A stretch of DNA of 64,000 nt from Collimonas fungivorans Ter331 (GCF_000221045.1 NC_015856.1:2114687-2178686), one strand, 5' to 3'. Positions 26,251 to 35,955 are shown, counted from the first letter of the stretch. Notes: generated from the letters alone by a model not told the origin. A program made the numbers and translations.

Positions 26251-26676
26251 ATGAAATTTCACCTGACGGTCGACAATTGGGCAGCGCAGAAAACCGACGC
26301 CCGCGCAGTGCGTTTCGACGTATTCGTGATCGAGCAGAAAATCCCGGTCGAGCTGGAGTGGGACGATATGGATGAGCACTGCCTGCACGCTGTTGCCTAT
26401 AACGAAGCCGGTTATGCGATAGGCACAGGCCGCCTGCTGCCGGACGGCCATATCGGCCGCATGGCGGTGCGCGCCGCCGGCCGCGGCCAGGGTGTGGGCG
26501 CAGCCATCCTGCAAGCCTTGATGGCGCAGGCGCGGCAGCGCGGTGATGGCGAGGTGGTGCTGAACGCACAGACCCAGGCCGAGGCGTTTTACGGACGCTA
26601 CGGTTTCAGCCGCGACGGCGAGGAATATTACGAAGCCGGGATCGCGCACATTTGCATGCGCCATGTATTTGCCTGA
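26251..26676 (+). CDS. GNAT-family N-acetyltransferase (ElaA-like)
   Basis: 141-aa acetyltransferase. The start at 26251 follows an AGAAGAG site; a longer open frame upstream overlaps the thioesterase and is rejected. The acetyl-CoA-binding motif A reads GRMAVRAAGRGQGVGAAILQALM, and the C-terminal AQTQAEAFYGRYGFSRDGEEYYEAGIAH resembles ElaA/YjcF-type proteins. VRFDVFVIEQKIPVELEWDDMDE at the N-terminus is typical of that subgroup. Substrate unknown. Convergent with the CoA-transferase (4-bp gap). Confidence 0.88.
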   Translation: MKFHLTVDNWAAQKTDARAVRFDVFVIEQKIPVELEWDDMDEHCLHAVAYNEAGYAIGTGRLLPDGHIGRMAVRAAGRGQGVGAAILQALMAQARQRGDGEVVLNAQTQAEAFYGRYGFSRDGEEYYEAGIAHICMRHVFA

Positions 26677-26680
26677 GCTG

Positions 26681-28072
26681 TCACCAGCTCGGCGCGTCGC
26701 TGCCTAAAGGCACGGACGGCCGGCTCCAGTGCGCCGGCGTCAGCGACAGCTTGCCGGCATGGCTTACTGCAGTGAGCCGGCCGAAGCCGGATTCGCTGTG
26801 TTCCAGCAGATCCTGGATTTGTTCGAATTCAATCTCGGCCGCCGCCAGGCCATTCTCGACCCTGCCAAGCTGGCGCAGCCAGTGGCCGGTCTGCGCCAGC
26901 GATACCCGCACATGCCAGCTGCCGCCCTCGGTGACCCGGCGCGCTAGCGCCGTCATGGCGCCGGCCGCCATCAGGTAGCCGGCGGCATGGTCCAGCACCT
27001 GCATCGGCAGCGGTTTCGGTTTGTCGCTGTGCGCGGCCTGTGCTTCGGCATGGTTGAAGCCGCTGGCGGTCTGCACCAGCGAATCGAAGCCGCGGCGCTC
27101 GGCCCACGGTCCCACATGGCCGTACGCCGATAGCGATACGTAGACGATGCCGGGACGCTTTTTTGCCGCCGCTTCGGGGCCGAAACCCAGCGCATCGAGG
27201 CCGCCCGGACGGTAGCCTTGAACCAAGATGTCCGTGTCATGCAGCAAACGGCTTAGCGTCCGATGGTCGTCGGCTTGCCGCAAGTCGAGCTGGCAGGAGC
27301 GTTTGCCGCGTCCGGTGTCGATCACCAGCGGGCCGATCGCAGGCAGCTGCGGCGCCGTCACCAGCATGACGTCGGCGCCGTGCGCTGCCAGCGTGCGGCC
27401 GCAGACCGGGCCGGCGATGATGCGGGTCAGGTCGAGTACGCGCACGCCGTCCAGCGGCCGTTGTTCAATCGGTGCAGGCAAGGCGCGCGGCGCCGTATCG
27501 CCGATTTTTTCTATGGTCAGCAGCGGCAACGATTGCACTGCCTGTCCTTGCGGATGACGGTCCCATTCCTCGAATGAGCGCATGGCGGTGACTACCAGCC
27601 CGGTATTGGCGGCAGCGTCCTCGAAATCTTCGGCCGTCCAGCTTTGCAATGCCTGCTGTACGCTTTCAACCGTATGTTCGCACTGCAGCAGGCGGAGCAC
27701 ACCGTCTCGATGGTGCGGAAAATTGGTGTGCAGGCGCAGCCATTTGCCGTCGCCGCAACGATAGGTGCCGGCGATCTTGTCCCAGATTTCGTCGCTGCGG
27801 GCGCCGTTGACCCGGAAGTAGCGCTCGCTGCGGAACTCGGCTGCGGCATGGCGCATGTCGACGCTTACCTGTTGCTGCTGCCGGCTGCGCAACTGCCATA
27901 GCTGTGCAGCCGACAAGGCCGCTGCCGCAATGCTGGCCTGGGCCGCGGCGCCGACTGCGAACGAGGACGGCAGCACCGGATCGCTGCCGCTCAGCGACAG
28001 CTGCGACAACGCGCCATCCGGCTGGCCGAGGGTGCGCCACAGCTGCTGAATGATATCGGACGGAGACAACAT
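26681..28072 (-). CDS. CaiB/BaiF-type (family III) CoA-transferase with permuted domain order
   Basis: 463 aa. Family III enzymes move CoA between carboxylates through an active-site Asp. Here residues 213 onward carry the usual enzyme start, PLDGVRVLDLTRIIAGPVCG, with the catalytic Asp region RRGFDSLVQTASG and the VRVSLAQTG segment. The first 200 residues resemble the C-terminal half of the same family (VSVDMRHAAAEFRSERYF, YRCGDGKWLRLHTNFP), so the halves appear in reverse order. An AAGGAG site 8 bp before the ATG supports this long start. Substrate unknown. Confidence 0.85.
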   Translation of the reverse strand: MLSPSDIIQQLWRTLGQPDGALSQLSLSGSDPVLPSSFAVGAAAQASIAAAALSAAQLWQLRSRQQQQVSVDMRHAAAEFRSERYFRVNGARSDEIWDKIAGTYRCGDGKWLRLHTNFPHHRDGVLRLLQCEHTVESVQQALQSWTAEDFEDAAANTGLVVTAMRSFEEWDRHPQGQAVQSLPLLTIEKIGDTAPRALPAPIEQRPLDGVRVLDLTRIIAGPVCGRTLAAHGADVMLVTAPQLPAIGPLVIDTGRGKRSCQLDLRQADDHRTLSRLLHDTDILVQGYRPGGLDALGFGPEAAAKKRPGIVYVSLSAYGHVGPWAERRGFDSLVQTASGFNHAEAQAAHSDKPKPLPMQVLDHAAGYLMAAGAMTALARRVTEGGSWHVRVSLAQTGHWLRQLGRVENGLAAAEIEFEQIQDLLEHSESGFGRLTAVSHAGKLSLTPAHWSRPSVPLGSDAPSW

Positions 28073-28122
28073 GTTCTGCTCCTTGAATAGCGTGCGGCGC
28101 CGCCGCCGTCACGGCATGGGCG

Positions 28123-28914
28123 TCAGCGCGAACAGCGGGATTCGGATGGCGATGCCGGATGCGTGTGTATTGGCGAAGAAGGGCAAAACGGCGGCGCTAC
28201 TCGTTCATGCAGCATGGCGCTGCCATTGGCCTTGATCCTGACCAGGGTCGAAGCGCGCGTGCCATAGTCGGGCGACTGGATGAATACCGCCGACAGTACG
28301 CGTTCCAGCTCGATGCCGACGCCGGTCGACGGCAGCCGGCAATCGCCCGAGCGGGTAGTGTCGCTCAGCATGTCGAAGAAGCAGGCGTCGGGCGCGCCCT
28401 GGCACAGCAGGCTGGCGAACTGCGCCTTGGTGCGCACCACCTTGGGCCAGCAGCCGTCTAGCGAAGCGTTTGACAAGCCGTAGATGCCGGCAGGCAGCGG
28501 CTGGCCGTTGCGAGCATCTTCTTGGTGCTTGTTCGAATACCAGATCAAGTCCTTGCCGTCGCCGACCAGCAGGTTGAAGCCGTTGTATTTTGCAGCGTCG
28601 TCGGAAATTTCCGCGACGTATTCTGCCGCCGTCTTTTGGCCGCCGAGGAAATCCGACACCAGCGTGCCGCGGGTGGGCGCATCGGTGCGCCGTTCCGCCG
28701 GCGCTCGCACATTGGTGATGGCGGCAAAGCGGCCGCTGCGGGTGATGCCGATCCAGGTGCCGCCATCCTGCAGGTCGCGCCCGGCGTAGATGCCGGGTCG
28801 GTCTTCCCACCAGCCGGCAGGCGCGGTCGGGCGCGCATAGAACTCGTCGCGGTTGGCGGCGGCTATCAACGGTGAGCCAGGAATCACTTGCCACGCAAAA
28901 ACGATCAAGCACAT
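28123..28914 (-). CDS. NRDE (TANGO2-like) family protein
   Basis: 263-aa protein of the NRDE family: it starts MCLIVFAW, with the potential nucleophile Cys2, and has the name motif ANRDEFYARPTAPAGWW, then GGTWIGITRSGRFAAITNVR and RGTLVSDFL. Bacterial members have no settled function; human TANGO2 affects lipid or haem handling. Its start overlaps the stop of the DUF4936-like gene by 10 bp, so it is translated as the distal gene of ygfZ-DUF4936-NRDE. The C-terminus beyond about residue 240 is Ser/Pro/His-rich and not conserved-looking. Confidence 0.9.
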   Translation of the reverse strand: MCLIVFAWQVIPGSPLIAAANRDEFYARPTAPAGWWEDRPGIYAGRDLQDGGTWIGITRSGRFAAITNVRAPAERRTDAPTRGTLVSDFLGGQKTAAEYVAEISDDAAKYNGFNLLVGDGKDLIWYSNKHQEDARNGQPLPAGIYGLSNASLDGCWPKVVRTKAQFASLLCQGAPDACFFDMLSDTTRSGDCRLPSTGVGIELERVLSAVFIQSPDYGTRASTLVRIKANGSAMLHERVAPPFCPSSPIHTHPASPSESRCSR

Positions 28915-29198
28915 GATGAAATATTCACAAAAAATTCCGTATGGCGGGGACCATCGATCAAGGCGGCGAGGCCGTGCTCGGCAACCGCCTGATCGATGAT
29001 TTTCTCAAAATCCGGCGGCACCGAAGAATACACTTCCATCCAGGTGTGATGTTCATCCTTGATTTCGGGACTGCGTTTGAGGGCGCTGGCGACCTGGTAT
29101 TGCAACGACAGTCCGGCTTGCATTTTTGCTGCCGCCTGGTCGAACTGCTGGGCATTGCCGGCGGCCACGCGGTAATAGATGTAGAGATCGGAGCTCAT
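28905..29198 (-). CDS. DUF4936-like small protein
   Basis: 97 aa; the start MSSDLYIYYRV at 29198 was chosen because a longer frame (to 29372) would run into ygfZ. It looks like a single alpha/beta ferredoxin-like domain with PEIKDEHHTWMEVYSSVPPDFE and a C-terminal HTEFFVNISSCA, as in the DUF4936 family of Burkholderiales. No function is known. It lies 7 bp after ygfZ and overlaps the NRDE gene, so its expression is tied to both. Confidence 0.78.
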   Translation of the reverse strand: MSSDLYIYYRVAAGNAQQFDQAAAKMQAGLSLQYQVASALKRSPEIKDEHHTWMEVYSSVPPDFEKIIDQAVAEHGLAALIDGPRHTEFFVNISSCA

Positions 29199-29205
29199 CT
29201 TGCGC

Positions 29206-30258
29206 TTACGCCGACAGCTCAGCGTCGGTGACGTCGACGATCGAATAGGGCAGCGCCTGGAACTGCAGTTGCGGGCCCGCGGTCGAACCCAGGTGCACCG
29301 TGCCGTTCTCCAGCGCGGCCAGCTTGATCTCCAGCAGGCAGCGGCTGCTGCCGGCGCTGTCGGCTTCTGCATTGACGATCATGCCGCAGGGCTGGTCCGG
29401 ATCGGCGCTGGAAAAGACTTCGGTGCCGGCGGCGATGCCGGTGGCGGCGACGCTTGCCAGCACTGCACGGCGCTTGAGTTTGCCCAGGTACTGGCTGCGG
29501 GCGACGATTTCCTGTCCCGGATAACAGCCTTTCTTGAAATTGACGCCGCCGATTACTTCGAAATTGATCATTTGCGGCACAAACTGTTCCTGTGTCGGCA
29601 AGGTGATTTGCGGCACGCCGGCCAGGATATCGCCCAGGCGCCAGGCTGACGCCGCTACCGGCTGCAGGTTCTTGCCCAGTTGCGGCCAGGCGGCGATGGC
29701 GTGCTCGGGGCTGGTGATCCATTGGTAACGCGGGACTGAACCGGTCCCGGTATCGGCATCGGCGACGCGGATCAGGGTGCCGTGTTCATTGTCGAGCTTG
29801 GCATAGGGTTCTGCCGGCAGGGCCGGGAACCAGGGCGCCAGTGCGGCGCCGGCGGCATTGCCGGCCAGGCCGAGGATGATTTGCGTATCCGATACGTCGG
29901 CCGGCTTGGCCTTGGCGCGCATGACAAACATCTGCAGGCGCTTCTGGATCGCTGCCTGCAAGCTGCGCGGCAATTGCAGCAGGATGCTGTCGCCGCTCTT
30001 CCACATCAGGAAGGTGGCCAGCAAGCGTCCTTTCGGTGAGCAGTAGCCGGCCAGCCGGGCTTGTCCTGCGGGCAGGTTCTGGACATCGTTGGTCAGCTGG
30101 GTATGCAGGAAACTGGCGGCGTCTTCCCCGCTGAATGCGATCAGGCCGAGATCGGTCAGCGGTGCAACAAAAGACGCACCGGCAGTGGCCGTCGCCGGCA
30201 GCGCATCGAACGATTGCTGTTGTGAAAAATCCAGCCAGGTACTTGTCATTTCATTCAT
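29206..30258 (-). CDS. ygfZ: Folate-binding Fe-S cluster repair protein YgfZ
   Basis: 350-aa tetrahydrofolate-binding protein that helps assemble or repair some Fe-S clusters (E. coli YgfZ, related to mitochondrial Iba57). The diagnostic motif KKGCYPGQEIVARSQYLG, with the essential Cys, is present near residue 245. FSGEDAASFLHTQLTNDVQ at the N-terminus matches the GcvT-like fold. Start either 30258 or 30249 (MTSTW). First gene of the ygfZ-DUF4936-NRDE operon and divergent from mltG across about 95 bp. Confidence 0.93.
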   Translation of the reverse strand: MNEMTSTWLDFSQQQSFDALPATATAGASFVAPLTDLGLIAFSGEDAASFLHTQLTNDVQNLPAGQARLAGYCSPKGRLLATFLMWKSGDSILLQLPRSLQAAIQKRLQMFVMRAKAKPADVSDTQIILGLAGNAAGAALAPWFPALPAEPYAKLDNEHGTLIRVADADTGTGSVPRYQWITSPEHAIAAWPQLGKNLQPVAASAWRLGDILAGVPQITLPTQEQFVPQMINFEVIGGVNFKKGCYPGQEIVARSQYLGKLKRRAVLASVAATGIAAGTEVFSSADPDQPCGMIVNAEADSAGSSRCLLEIKLAALENGTVHLGSTAGPQLQFQALPYSIVDVTDAELSA

Positions 30259-30354
30259 AAATTGTAGGCATTCCCGAAACAGCGATTATCATATTGGGTT
30301 GATTATAGAGTTGTCGCAAAAAAAGCGTTGGAATCGGCCGTTTTTGCGGGATGC

Positions 30355-31362
30355 ATGAAAACCAATCGGAGCGGACCGGACTTGTTTAAAAAACTATTGT
30401 TGAGCGTGATCTTGTTAGGCGGCGCAGCCGCCGGCGGCGTGGCTTACTGGGCGCAGCAGCCGATTTTCGAAGACGGCCCGGTGCGGCCGTTCACGATCAA
30501 GCCAGGCAGCACGTTGGCCAGTTCGGCGCAGCAGATCGACGAAGCCGGGGTCGGCGTCAATCCCCAGCTGCTGGAATTGCTGGCGCGGGTGACCGACAAG
30601 GGCAGCAAACTGAAAGCCGGCAGTTATGAACTGAAACCGGGCGCCACGCCGCTGCGTTTGCTGACGCAACTGGTGCGCGGCGAGTTTGCGCAGGAATCGC
30701 TGACCGTGATCGAAGGCTGGACTTTCCGCCAGATGCGGCAGGCGGTGGCGGCGCAGCCGGCGCTGAAACACGATACCGCGGCGCTGTCGGACGCCGAACT
30801 GCTGGCAAAAATCACGCCCGACTACGCCATGCCGGAAGGCCTGTTCTTTCCCGATACCTATTTGTTCGCCAAGGGGTCGAGCGACCTGCAGGTGTACAAG
30901 CAGGCGCATAGCCTGCTGATCAAGCGCCTGACTCAGGGCTGGGAGGGGCGCGATACCTCGTTGCCGTACAAGACGCCGTATGAAGCCCTGATCATGGCCT
31001 CGATCGTGGAAAAAGAGACCGGCAAGCGCGCCGACCGCAGCACGATTGCCGGCGTGTTCATCAACCGCCTCAAGATCGGCATGCTGCTGCAAACCGACCC
31101 AACCGTGATCTACGGCATGGGCGATCAATACCAAGGCGCCATCCGCAAGCGCGACCTGACCACCGATACGCCTTACAACACCTATACCCGCGCCGGCCTG
31201 CCGCCGACGCCGATCGCCTTGCCGGGCGCGGAATCGATCAGCGCCGCCATGCATCCGGCGCAGACCGACGCCCTGTATTTTGTCGCGCGGGGCGACGGCA
31301 GCAGCCATTTCTCGAATAACCTGGGCGAACATAACCAGGCGGTGAATCAATATCAGCGATAA
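30355..31362 (+). CDS. mltG: Endolytic murein transglycosylase MltG
   Basis: 335-aa membrane-anchored YceG-family enzyme that cuts nascent glycan strands and so sets their length. One membrane helix (about residues 9-27) is followed by a LysM-like subdomain and the catalytic YceG domain: [24 protein letters not shown] contains the catalytic Glu, then [11 protein letters not shown] and the [10 protein letters not shown] segment. An alternative start at 30328 lacks support. tmk follows after 41 bp in the standard mltG-tmk-holB order. Confidence 0.95.
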   Translation: MKTNRSGPDLFKKLLLSVILLGGAAAGGVAYWAQQPIFEDGPVRPFTIKPGSTLASSAQQIDEAGVGVNPQLLELLARVTDKGSKLKAGSYELKPGATPLRLLTQLVRGEFAQESLTVIEGWTFRQMRQAVAAQPALKHDTAALSDAELLAKITPDYAMPEGLFFPDTYLFAKGSSDLQVYKQAHSLLIKRLTQGWEGRDTSLPYKTPYEALIMASIVEKETGKRADRSTIAGVFINRLKIGMLLQTDPTVIYGMGDQYQGAIRKRDLTTDTPYNTYTRAGLPPTPIALPGAESISAAMHPAQTDALYFVARGDGSSHFSNNLGEHNQAVNQYQR

Positions 31363-31403
31363 TTGGCATATTCGGGACATTCGGCAACCCAACAGATAAG
31401 GCA

Positions 31404-32030
31404 ATGGCAAAATTCATCACATTTGAAGGCATAGACGGCGCCGGCAAGTCGACTCACATCGCTTTTGTCGCCGACTTGCTGCGCGCGCAGGGCCTACAGG
31501 TCATCACCACCCGCGAGCCGGGCGGCACCACGCTGGGCGAAGCGCTGCGCGAAGTATTGCTGCACCAGAAAATGCACCTGGAAACCGAGGCGATGCTGAT
31601 GTTCGCCGCCCGCCGCGAACACCTGGCGCAGGTGATAGAACCGGCGCTGGCGCGCGGCGACTGGGTCATCTCGGACCGCTTCACCGACGCCACCTTCGCC
31701 TACCAGGGCGGCGGCCGGCAACTGCCGCTGGCCAAGCTGGAAGCGCTGGAGCAATGGGTGCACCCGCATTTGCAGCCGGACCTGACCCTGTTGTTCGACG
31801 TGCCGCTGGAAGTGGCGCGCACGCGCCTGGATGCGACCCGCACACTGGACAAGTTCGAACAGGAAAAAGCGGATTTCTTCGCCGCCACGCGCGCCGAATA
31901 CCTGCGCCGCGCAGCGCAGTTTCCCGAGCGTTTCCGCGTCATCGATGCGACCCGGACGATTGCCGAAGTCCAGCAAGAGCTGAAGCAAATCATTTCAAGC
32001 CTGCCAAGCCAGCCCGGCGGCAAGCAATGA
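31404..32030 (+). CDS. tmk: Thymidylate kinase
   Basis: Phosphorylates dTMP to dTDP. 208 aa with the P-loop [13 protein letters not shown] at the N-terminus, the DRx motif in [16 protein letters not shown], and a LID region with [18 protein letters not shown]. Normal family length of about 205-215. The stop overlaps the holB start by 4 bp (ATGA). Confidence 0.96.
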   Translation: MAKFITFEGIDGAGKSTHIAFVADLLRAQGLQVITTREPGGTTLGEALREVLLHQKMHLETEAMLMFAARREHLAQVIEPALARGDWVISDRFTDATFAYQGGGRQLPLAKLEALEQWVHPHLQPDLTLLFDVPLEVARTRLDATRTLDKFEQEKADFFAATRAEYLRRAAQFPERFRVIDATRTIAEVQQELKQIISSLPSQPGGKQ

Positions 32031-33073
32031 GCAACTCCTTGTTCCCGTGGCAGGACGGTGTCTGGCAGCAGCTGCAGCAGATGCGCGCGCGCCTGCCGCA
32101 CGCGATCCTGTTCCATGGCGCCGAAGGCATAGGCAAGACCGTGTTCGCCGAGCAGTTCGCGCAATCGCTGTTGTGCGAGCAGCCGCAGGCGGACGGCCAT
32201 GCCTGCGGCGTCTGCGGCTCTTGCGGCTGGTTCATGCAATACAATCACCCGGATTACCGGCGTGTGCGGCCGGAAATCCTGGACGGCGAAGATGCGGCCG
32301 AGGGCGACGGCGCGGAGGATGGCGACAAGGGGAGTACAAAGTCAGCAGCCAAGTCGGCCAAGGCGCCGTCCAAGGAAATCAAGATCGACCAGATCCGCGT
32401 CTTGTCAGGTTTCATGAATATCTCCACCCACAGGCAAGGACAGCGGGTGGTCTTGCTGTATCCGGCCGAAGCGCTGAATACCGCTGCCGCCAACGCCTTG
32501 CTGAAGACATTGGAAGAACCGCCGCCGAACACGGTGTTCCTGCTCAGTTCAAACAGCCTGGACCGGCTGTTGCCGACCATCTTGTCGCGCTGTCGCAAAT
32601 TCGCCATGCCGCTGCCGTCGCACCAGCAGGCCATGGCCTGGCTGCGCCAGCAAGAGGTCAAGGATGCCGACGTCTGGCTGGCCGAACAGGGCGGGGCGCC
32701 GCTGACTGCCTATGCGCAGTCGCAAAGCGAAGGGCGCGAACTGATCGACGAGTTTTTGCAGCATCTGACCAAGCCCGGCATAGACGGCGCCCTGAAATGC
32801 GCCGAACATTTGCAGAAAACCCCGGTCGCCGAGCTGGTGGGGTGGCAGCAGCGCTGGCTGTACGATCTGTTTTCCTTTAAATTAAGCGGCACAATCCGGT
32901 ATTATCCTCGTTATGAAAAAGCGCTGGCAGGATTGGCCGCCAAAGTTGAAACCGGCGCCTTGCTGCGAGCCCTGAAAAGCAGCAACGAGCGCCGTGCAGT
33001 CGCAGAACACCCCTTGTCGGCGCGCCTCTTCATCGAAGAGATGCTGCTCGATTACGCTGCAATGTTTGCTTGA
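32027..33073 (+). CDS. holB: DNA polymerase III delta' subunit HolB
   Basis: Clamp-loader subunit that loads the beta sliding clamp onto DNA. 348 aa from the ATG overlapping the tmk stop. It has an AAA+ P-loop-like [14 protein letters not shown], the Zn-binding cysteines CGVCGSC, and the conserved SRC segment in TILSRCRKF that contributes the Arg finger. An insert of about 35 residues rich in Asp, Glu, Lys and Ala ([16 protein letters not shown] and following) sits between the Zn module and IKIDQIRVL, as in other Burkholderiales. pilZ follows after 28 bp. Confidence 0.94.
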   Translation: MSNSLFPWQDGVWQQLQQMRARLPHAILFHGAEGIGKTVFAEQFAQSLLCEQPQADGHACGVCGSCGWFMQYNHPDYRRVRPEILDGEDAAEGDGAEDGDKGSTKSAAKSAKAPSKEIKIDQIRVLSGFMNISTHRQGQRVVLLYPAEALNTAAANALLKTLEEPPPNTVFLLSSNSLDRLLPTILSRCRKFAMPLPSHQQAMAWLRQQEVKDADVWLAEQGGAPLTAYAQSQSEGRELIDEFLQHLTKPGIDGALKCAEHLQKTPVAELVGWQQRWLYDLFSFKLSGTIRYYPRYEKALAGLAAKVETGALLRALKSSNERRAVAEHPLSARLFIEEMLLDYAAMFA

Positions 33074-33101
33074 ATTTTGAGCTTGATTTTTGAGGATGAA
33101 G

Positions 33102-33482
33102 ATGGCTGAAAACACCACAATCCCGGCTGAACCGGTCAAACTGTCCCGGCCTTCGGTCCTGTCGCTGGTGATCAAGGAAAAATCGGCCCTGTACGCCGCG
33201 TACATGCCGTTCCTGACCAATGGCGGCATCTTTGTGCCGACCAACAAGAGCTATCACCTGGGCGATGAAATCTACCTGATCCTGAGCCTGATGGACGACG
33301 GCACCAAGTACCCGATCGCCGCCAAGGTGGCCTGGATCACGCCCAAGAACGCCAACAACAACAAGGCGCAGGGGGTCGGCGTGCATTTCCCGGACGACGA
33401 CAGCGGCCAGCGTCTGCGCAAGCGGATCGAAGAAGTGCTCGGCTCGGCCTTGGGCTCGGCGCGCCCCACCCATACTTATTAA
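33102..33482 (+). CDS. pilZ: PilZ-domain type IV pilus protein PilZ
   Basis: 126 aa; the ATG at 33102 has a GAGGA site at good spacing, while in-frame starts 6 and 12 bp upstream do not. Single PilZ domain: RPSVLSLVIKEKSALYAAYMPFLTNGGIFV, then YHLGDEIYLILSLMDDGTKYPIAAKVAWI and GVGVHFPDDD. The RxxxR c-di-GMP-binding motif is absent, as in canonical PilZ of type IV pilus assembly, so it probably does not bind c-di-GMP. Position after holB is the same as in Pseudomonas. Confidence 0.92.
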   Translation: MAENTTIPAEPVKLSRPSVLSLVIKEKSALYAAYMPFLTNGGIFVPTNKSYHLGDEIYLILSLMDDGTKYPIAAKVAWITPKNANNNKAQGVGVHFPDDDSGQRLRKRIEEVLGSALGSARPTHTY

Positions 33483-33515
33483 GTTATCAAGGCTGGCAAC
33501 ACCAGCAGCATCTCG

Positions 33516-34037
33516 ATGAATCAGACGAACTACAGTTTCAGGATCGCCGGCCAGCAGGATTTGCCGGCCATCGTCGCTATCTATAACAGCACCGTCGCTT
33601 CGCGCGAGGTGACCGCCGATACCGAGCCGGTCACGGTGGCGTCGCGCCAAGGCTGGTTCGACCACCACAACGCCGAACGCCGGCCGCTGTGGGTGGTGGA
33701 GCAGCAGGGCGCAGACGGCCAGCCGGCCATCCTGGGCTGGTTGTCGTATTCCGACTTTTATGGCCGCCCGGCCTATGCCGGCACCGCCGAGCTGTCGATC
33801 TACATCCACGAACACGCGCGCGGCAAGGGCATGGGCCGTTACCTGCTGGGGGTGGCGATCGAGCGCGCCCCGAGTTTCGGCGTACATACCTTGCTGGGTT
33901 TCGTATTCGGCCATAACCAGCCGAGCCTGAAGCTGTTCGACGCCTTCGGTTTCGAGCGCTGGGCCAATATGCCGCGCGTCGCCACGCTGGACGGCATCGA
34001 GCGCGACCTGGTGATCCTGGGCAAGCGCGTAGCTTAA
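33516..34037 (+). CDS. GNAT acetyltransferase, phosphinothricin N-acetyltransferase-like
   Basis: 173 aa of the PAT/Bar/YncA acetyltransferase group: FRIAGQQDLPAIVAIYNSTVASREVT at the start, ELSIYIHEHARGKGMGRYLL as the acetyl-CoA motif, and GHNQPSLKLFDAFGFERWANM in the C-terminal part. Members acetylate glufosinate-like amines, methionine derivatives or other small amines; the natural substrate here is unknown. The leader MNQTNYS is short. It stands alone after pilZ. Confidence 0.88.
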   Translation: MNQTNYSFRIAGQQDLPAIVAIYNSTVASREVTADTEPVTVASRQGWFDHHNAERRPLWVVEQQGADGQPAILGWLSYSDFYGRPAYAGTAELSIYIHEHARGKGMGRYLLGVAIERAPSFGVHTLLGFVFGHNQPSLKLFDAFGFERWANMPRVATLDGIERDLVILGKRVA

Positions 34038-34117
34038 TTCGTTTTAGTCGCTGGTCCGACGTCAATTTCTACCGGTGCTAAAGTACCGGCTTTCTCCTAT
34101 CTTGTTTCGAGTTGCTC

Positions 34118-34702
34118 ATGTCACGCACCCTGGTCCTGGCCTCCAATAACGCCGGCAAGTTAAAAGAATTCAGCTCTTTGCTGGCGCAGATCGACTTTGA
34201 GGTCCGCCCGCAAGGCGAATTCGATGTTCCGGAAGCGGAAGAGCCGTACCTGACGTTTGTCGAAAACGCCCTTGCCAAGGCGCGCCACGCTGCGCGCCTG
34301 ACCGGCTTGCCGGCGCTGGCCGACGATTCCGGCGTCTGCGTCAACGCCCTGGGCGGCGCGCCCGGCGTATTGTCGGCGCGTTACGCCGGCGAGCCGAAAT
34401 CCGATGCAGAAAACAACCGCAAGCTGGTCGCCGAGCTGGCGCCGCACGCCGACAAATCGGCCTATTATTATTGTGTGCTGGTATTCGTGCGCCATGCCGA
34501 CGATCCGCAGCCGGTGATCGCCGACGGCCGCTGGAACGGCGTCATCATCGATGAGCCGCGCGGCGCCGGCGGTTTCGGCTACGACCCGTATTTCCTGCTG
34601 CCGGAGCAGGGCAAGACCGCGGCTGAATTCAGCGCAGCCGAAAAGAACGCCATTTCGCACCGCGGCCAGGCGCTGCGTGCCCTGGTTGAAAAGCTGCGAT
34701 GA
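34118..34702 (+). CDS. rdgB: XTP/dITP diphosphatase RdgB (HAM1 family)
   Basis: House-cleaning pyrophosphatase that removes non-canonical purine nucleotides. 194 aa with LASNNAGKLKEF, ADDSGVCVNALGGAPGVLSARYAGE, GGFGYDPYFLLPE and SHRGQAL, all canonical HAM1 blocks. The start at 34118 (MSRTLVLASNN) is used rather than TTG 34112. The stop overlaps hemW by 4 bp (ATGA). Confidence 0.96.
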   Translation: MSRTLVLASNNAGKLKEFSSLLAQIDFEVRPQGEFDVPEAEEPYLTFVENALAKARHAARLTGLPALADDSGVCVNALGGAPGVLSARYAGEPKSDAENNRKLVAELAPHADKSAYYYCVLVFVRHADDPQPVIADGRWNGVIIDEPRGAGGFGYDPYFLLPEQGKTAAEFSAAEKNAISHRGQALRALVEKLR

Positions 34703-35955
34703 TCCCGATCAAACCGATAGGCATGCCGGGGCAAGCTAAAAGTCAGGCCGCCGACAAACCTTCCGCCGCCGCCCAGGCCGCGCTGGCGTATCTGCAGCCG
34801 GGCGCGCTCAGCCTGAGCGCCTTGCCGCCGCTGTCGCTGTATATCCATTTCCCGTGGTGCGTGAAGAAATGCCCGTATTGCGATTTCAATTCGCATGAAG
34901 CCAAGGGCGGTTTTCCGGAAGAAGAATACCTGGCGGCTTTGCGGCTCGACCTGGAAGCGTCGCTGCCGCTGATCTGGGGCCGCAAGATCTACACGATCTT
35001 TATCGGCGGCGGCACGCCCAGCCTGATGTCGGCGGCCGGACTGGACCGCCTGATGTCGGATGTGCGTTCCCTGCTGCCGCTGGACGGCGCCGCGGAAATC
35101 ACGATGGAAGCCAATCCCGGCACCTTCGAGGTGGAGAAATTCAAGTCCTACCGCAACAGCGGCATCAACCGCCTGTCGATCGGCATCCAGAGTTTCAACG
35201 GCCGCCACCTGCAGGCGCTGGGCCGCATCCACGACGATGGCGAAGCGCGCCGCGCGGTCGAGATCGCCCATGCGACTTTCGACAATTTCAACCTCGACCT
35301 GATGTATGCCTTGCCGTCGCAAACATTGGAAGAGGCGCAGCAGGACGTCGCTACCGCCATCGGCTTTGCACCGCCGCACCTGTCGCTCTATCACCTGACG
35401 CTGGAGCCGAATACTTACTTCGCCAAGTATCCGCCGGTAGTGCCGGACGACGACGCCAGCGCCGAAATGCAGGACATGATCAGCGCCCACACCAGCGCCG
35501 CCGGCTATGGACATTACGAAGTGTCAGCCTATGCGCAAGCCGGCCGCCAGGCACGCCATAATCTGAATTACTGGCAGTTCGGCGACTACCTCGGCATCGG
35601 CGCCGGCGCCCATTCCAAGCTGTCGTTCCCGCACCGCGTGATCCGCCAGATGCGCTACAAGCAACCCAAGGCTTACCTGGAGCACAGCCGCCTGGGCAAC
35701 GTAGTGCAGGAAGAAACCGAAATCGGCCGCGACGACCTGGGTTTTGAATTCATGCTGAACGCGCTGCGCCTGAATAACGGTTTTGAGGTGAACCTGTTCA
35801 GCGAACGTACCGGACTTGCACTCAATACGATAGAAAAATCCTTGAACCAGGCGGAAGCCAAGGGCTTGCTGTACCGTGATCACAAGATCATCCGGCCGAC
35901 CGAACTGGGCCGGCGCTTCCTGAACGATCTGCAGCAAGTGTTCTTGCTGGATTGA
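34699..35955 (+). CDS. hemW: Radical SAM haem chaperone HemW
   Basis: 418-aa HemN-like radical-SAM protein. The cluster motif CVKKCPYCDFNSHE (CxxxCxxC) and GGGTPSLM for SAM binding are intact. HemW lacks the CPO activity of HemN and instead inserts haem into respiratory proteins; the short N-terminus and the PFAM-typical C-terminal HemN_C region (LGFEFMLNALRLNNGF) fit HemW. It is coupled to rdgB. A 35-residue Ala/Pro-rich leader precedes the barrel. Confidence 0.93.
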   Translation: MIPIKPIGMPGQAKSQAADKPSAAAQAALAYLQPGALSLSALPPLSLYIHFPWCVKKCPYCDFNSHEAKGGFPEEEYLAALRLDLEASLPLIWGRKIYTIFIGGGTPSLMSAAGLDRLMSDVRSLLPLDGAAEITMEANPGTFEVEKFKSYRNSGINRLSIGIQSFNGRHLQALGRIHDDGEARRAVEIAHATFDNFNLDLMYALPSQTLEEAQQDVATAIGFAPPHLSLYHLTLEPNTYFAKYPPVVPDDDASAEMQDMISAHTSAAGYGHYEVSAYAQAGRQARHNLNYWQFGDYLGIGAGAHSKLSFPHRVIRQMRYKQPKAYLEHSRLGNVVQEETEIGRDDLGFEFMLNALRLNNGFEVNLFSERTGLALNTIEKSLNQAEAKGLLYRDHKIIRPTELGRRFLNDLQQVFLLD

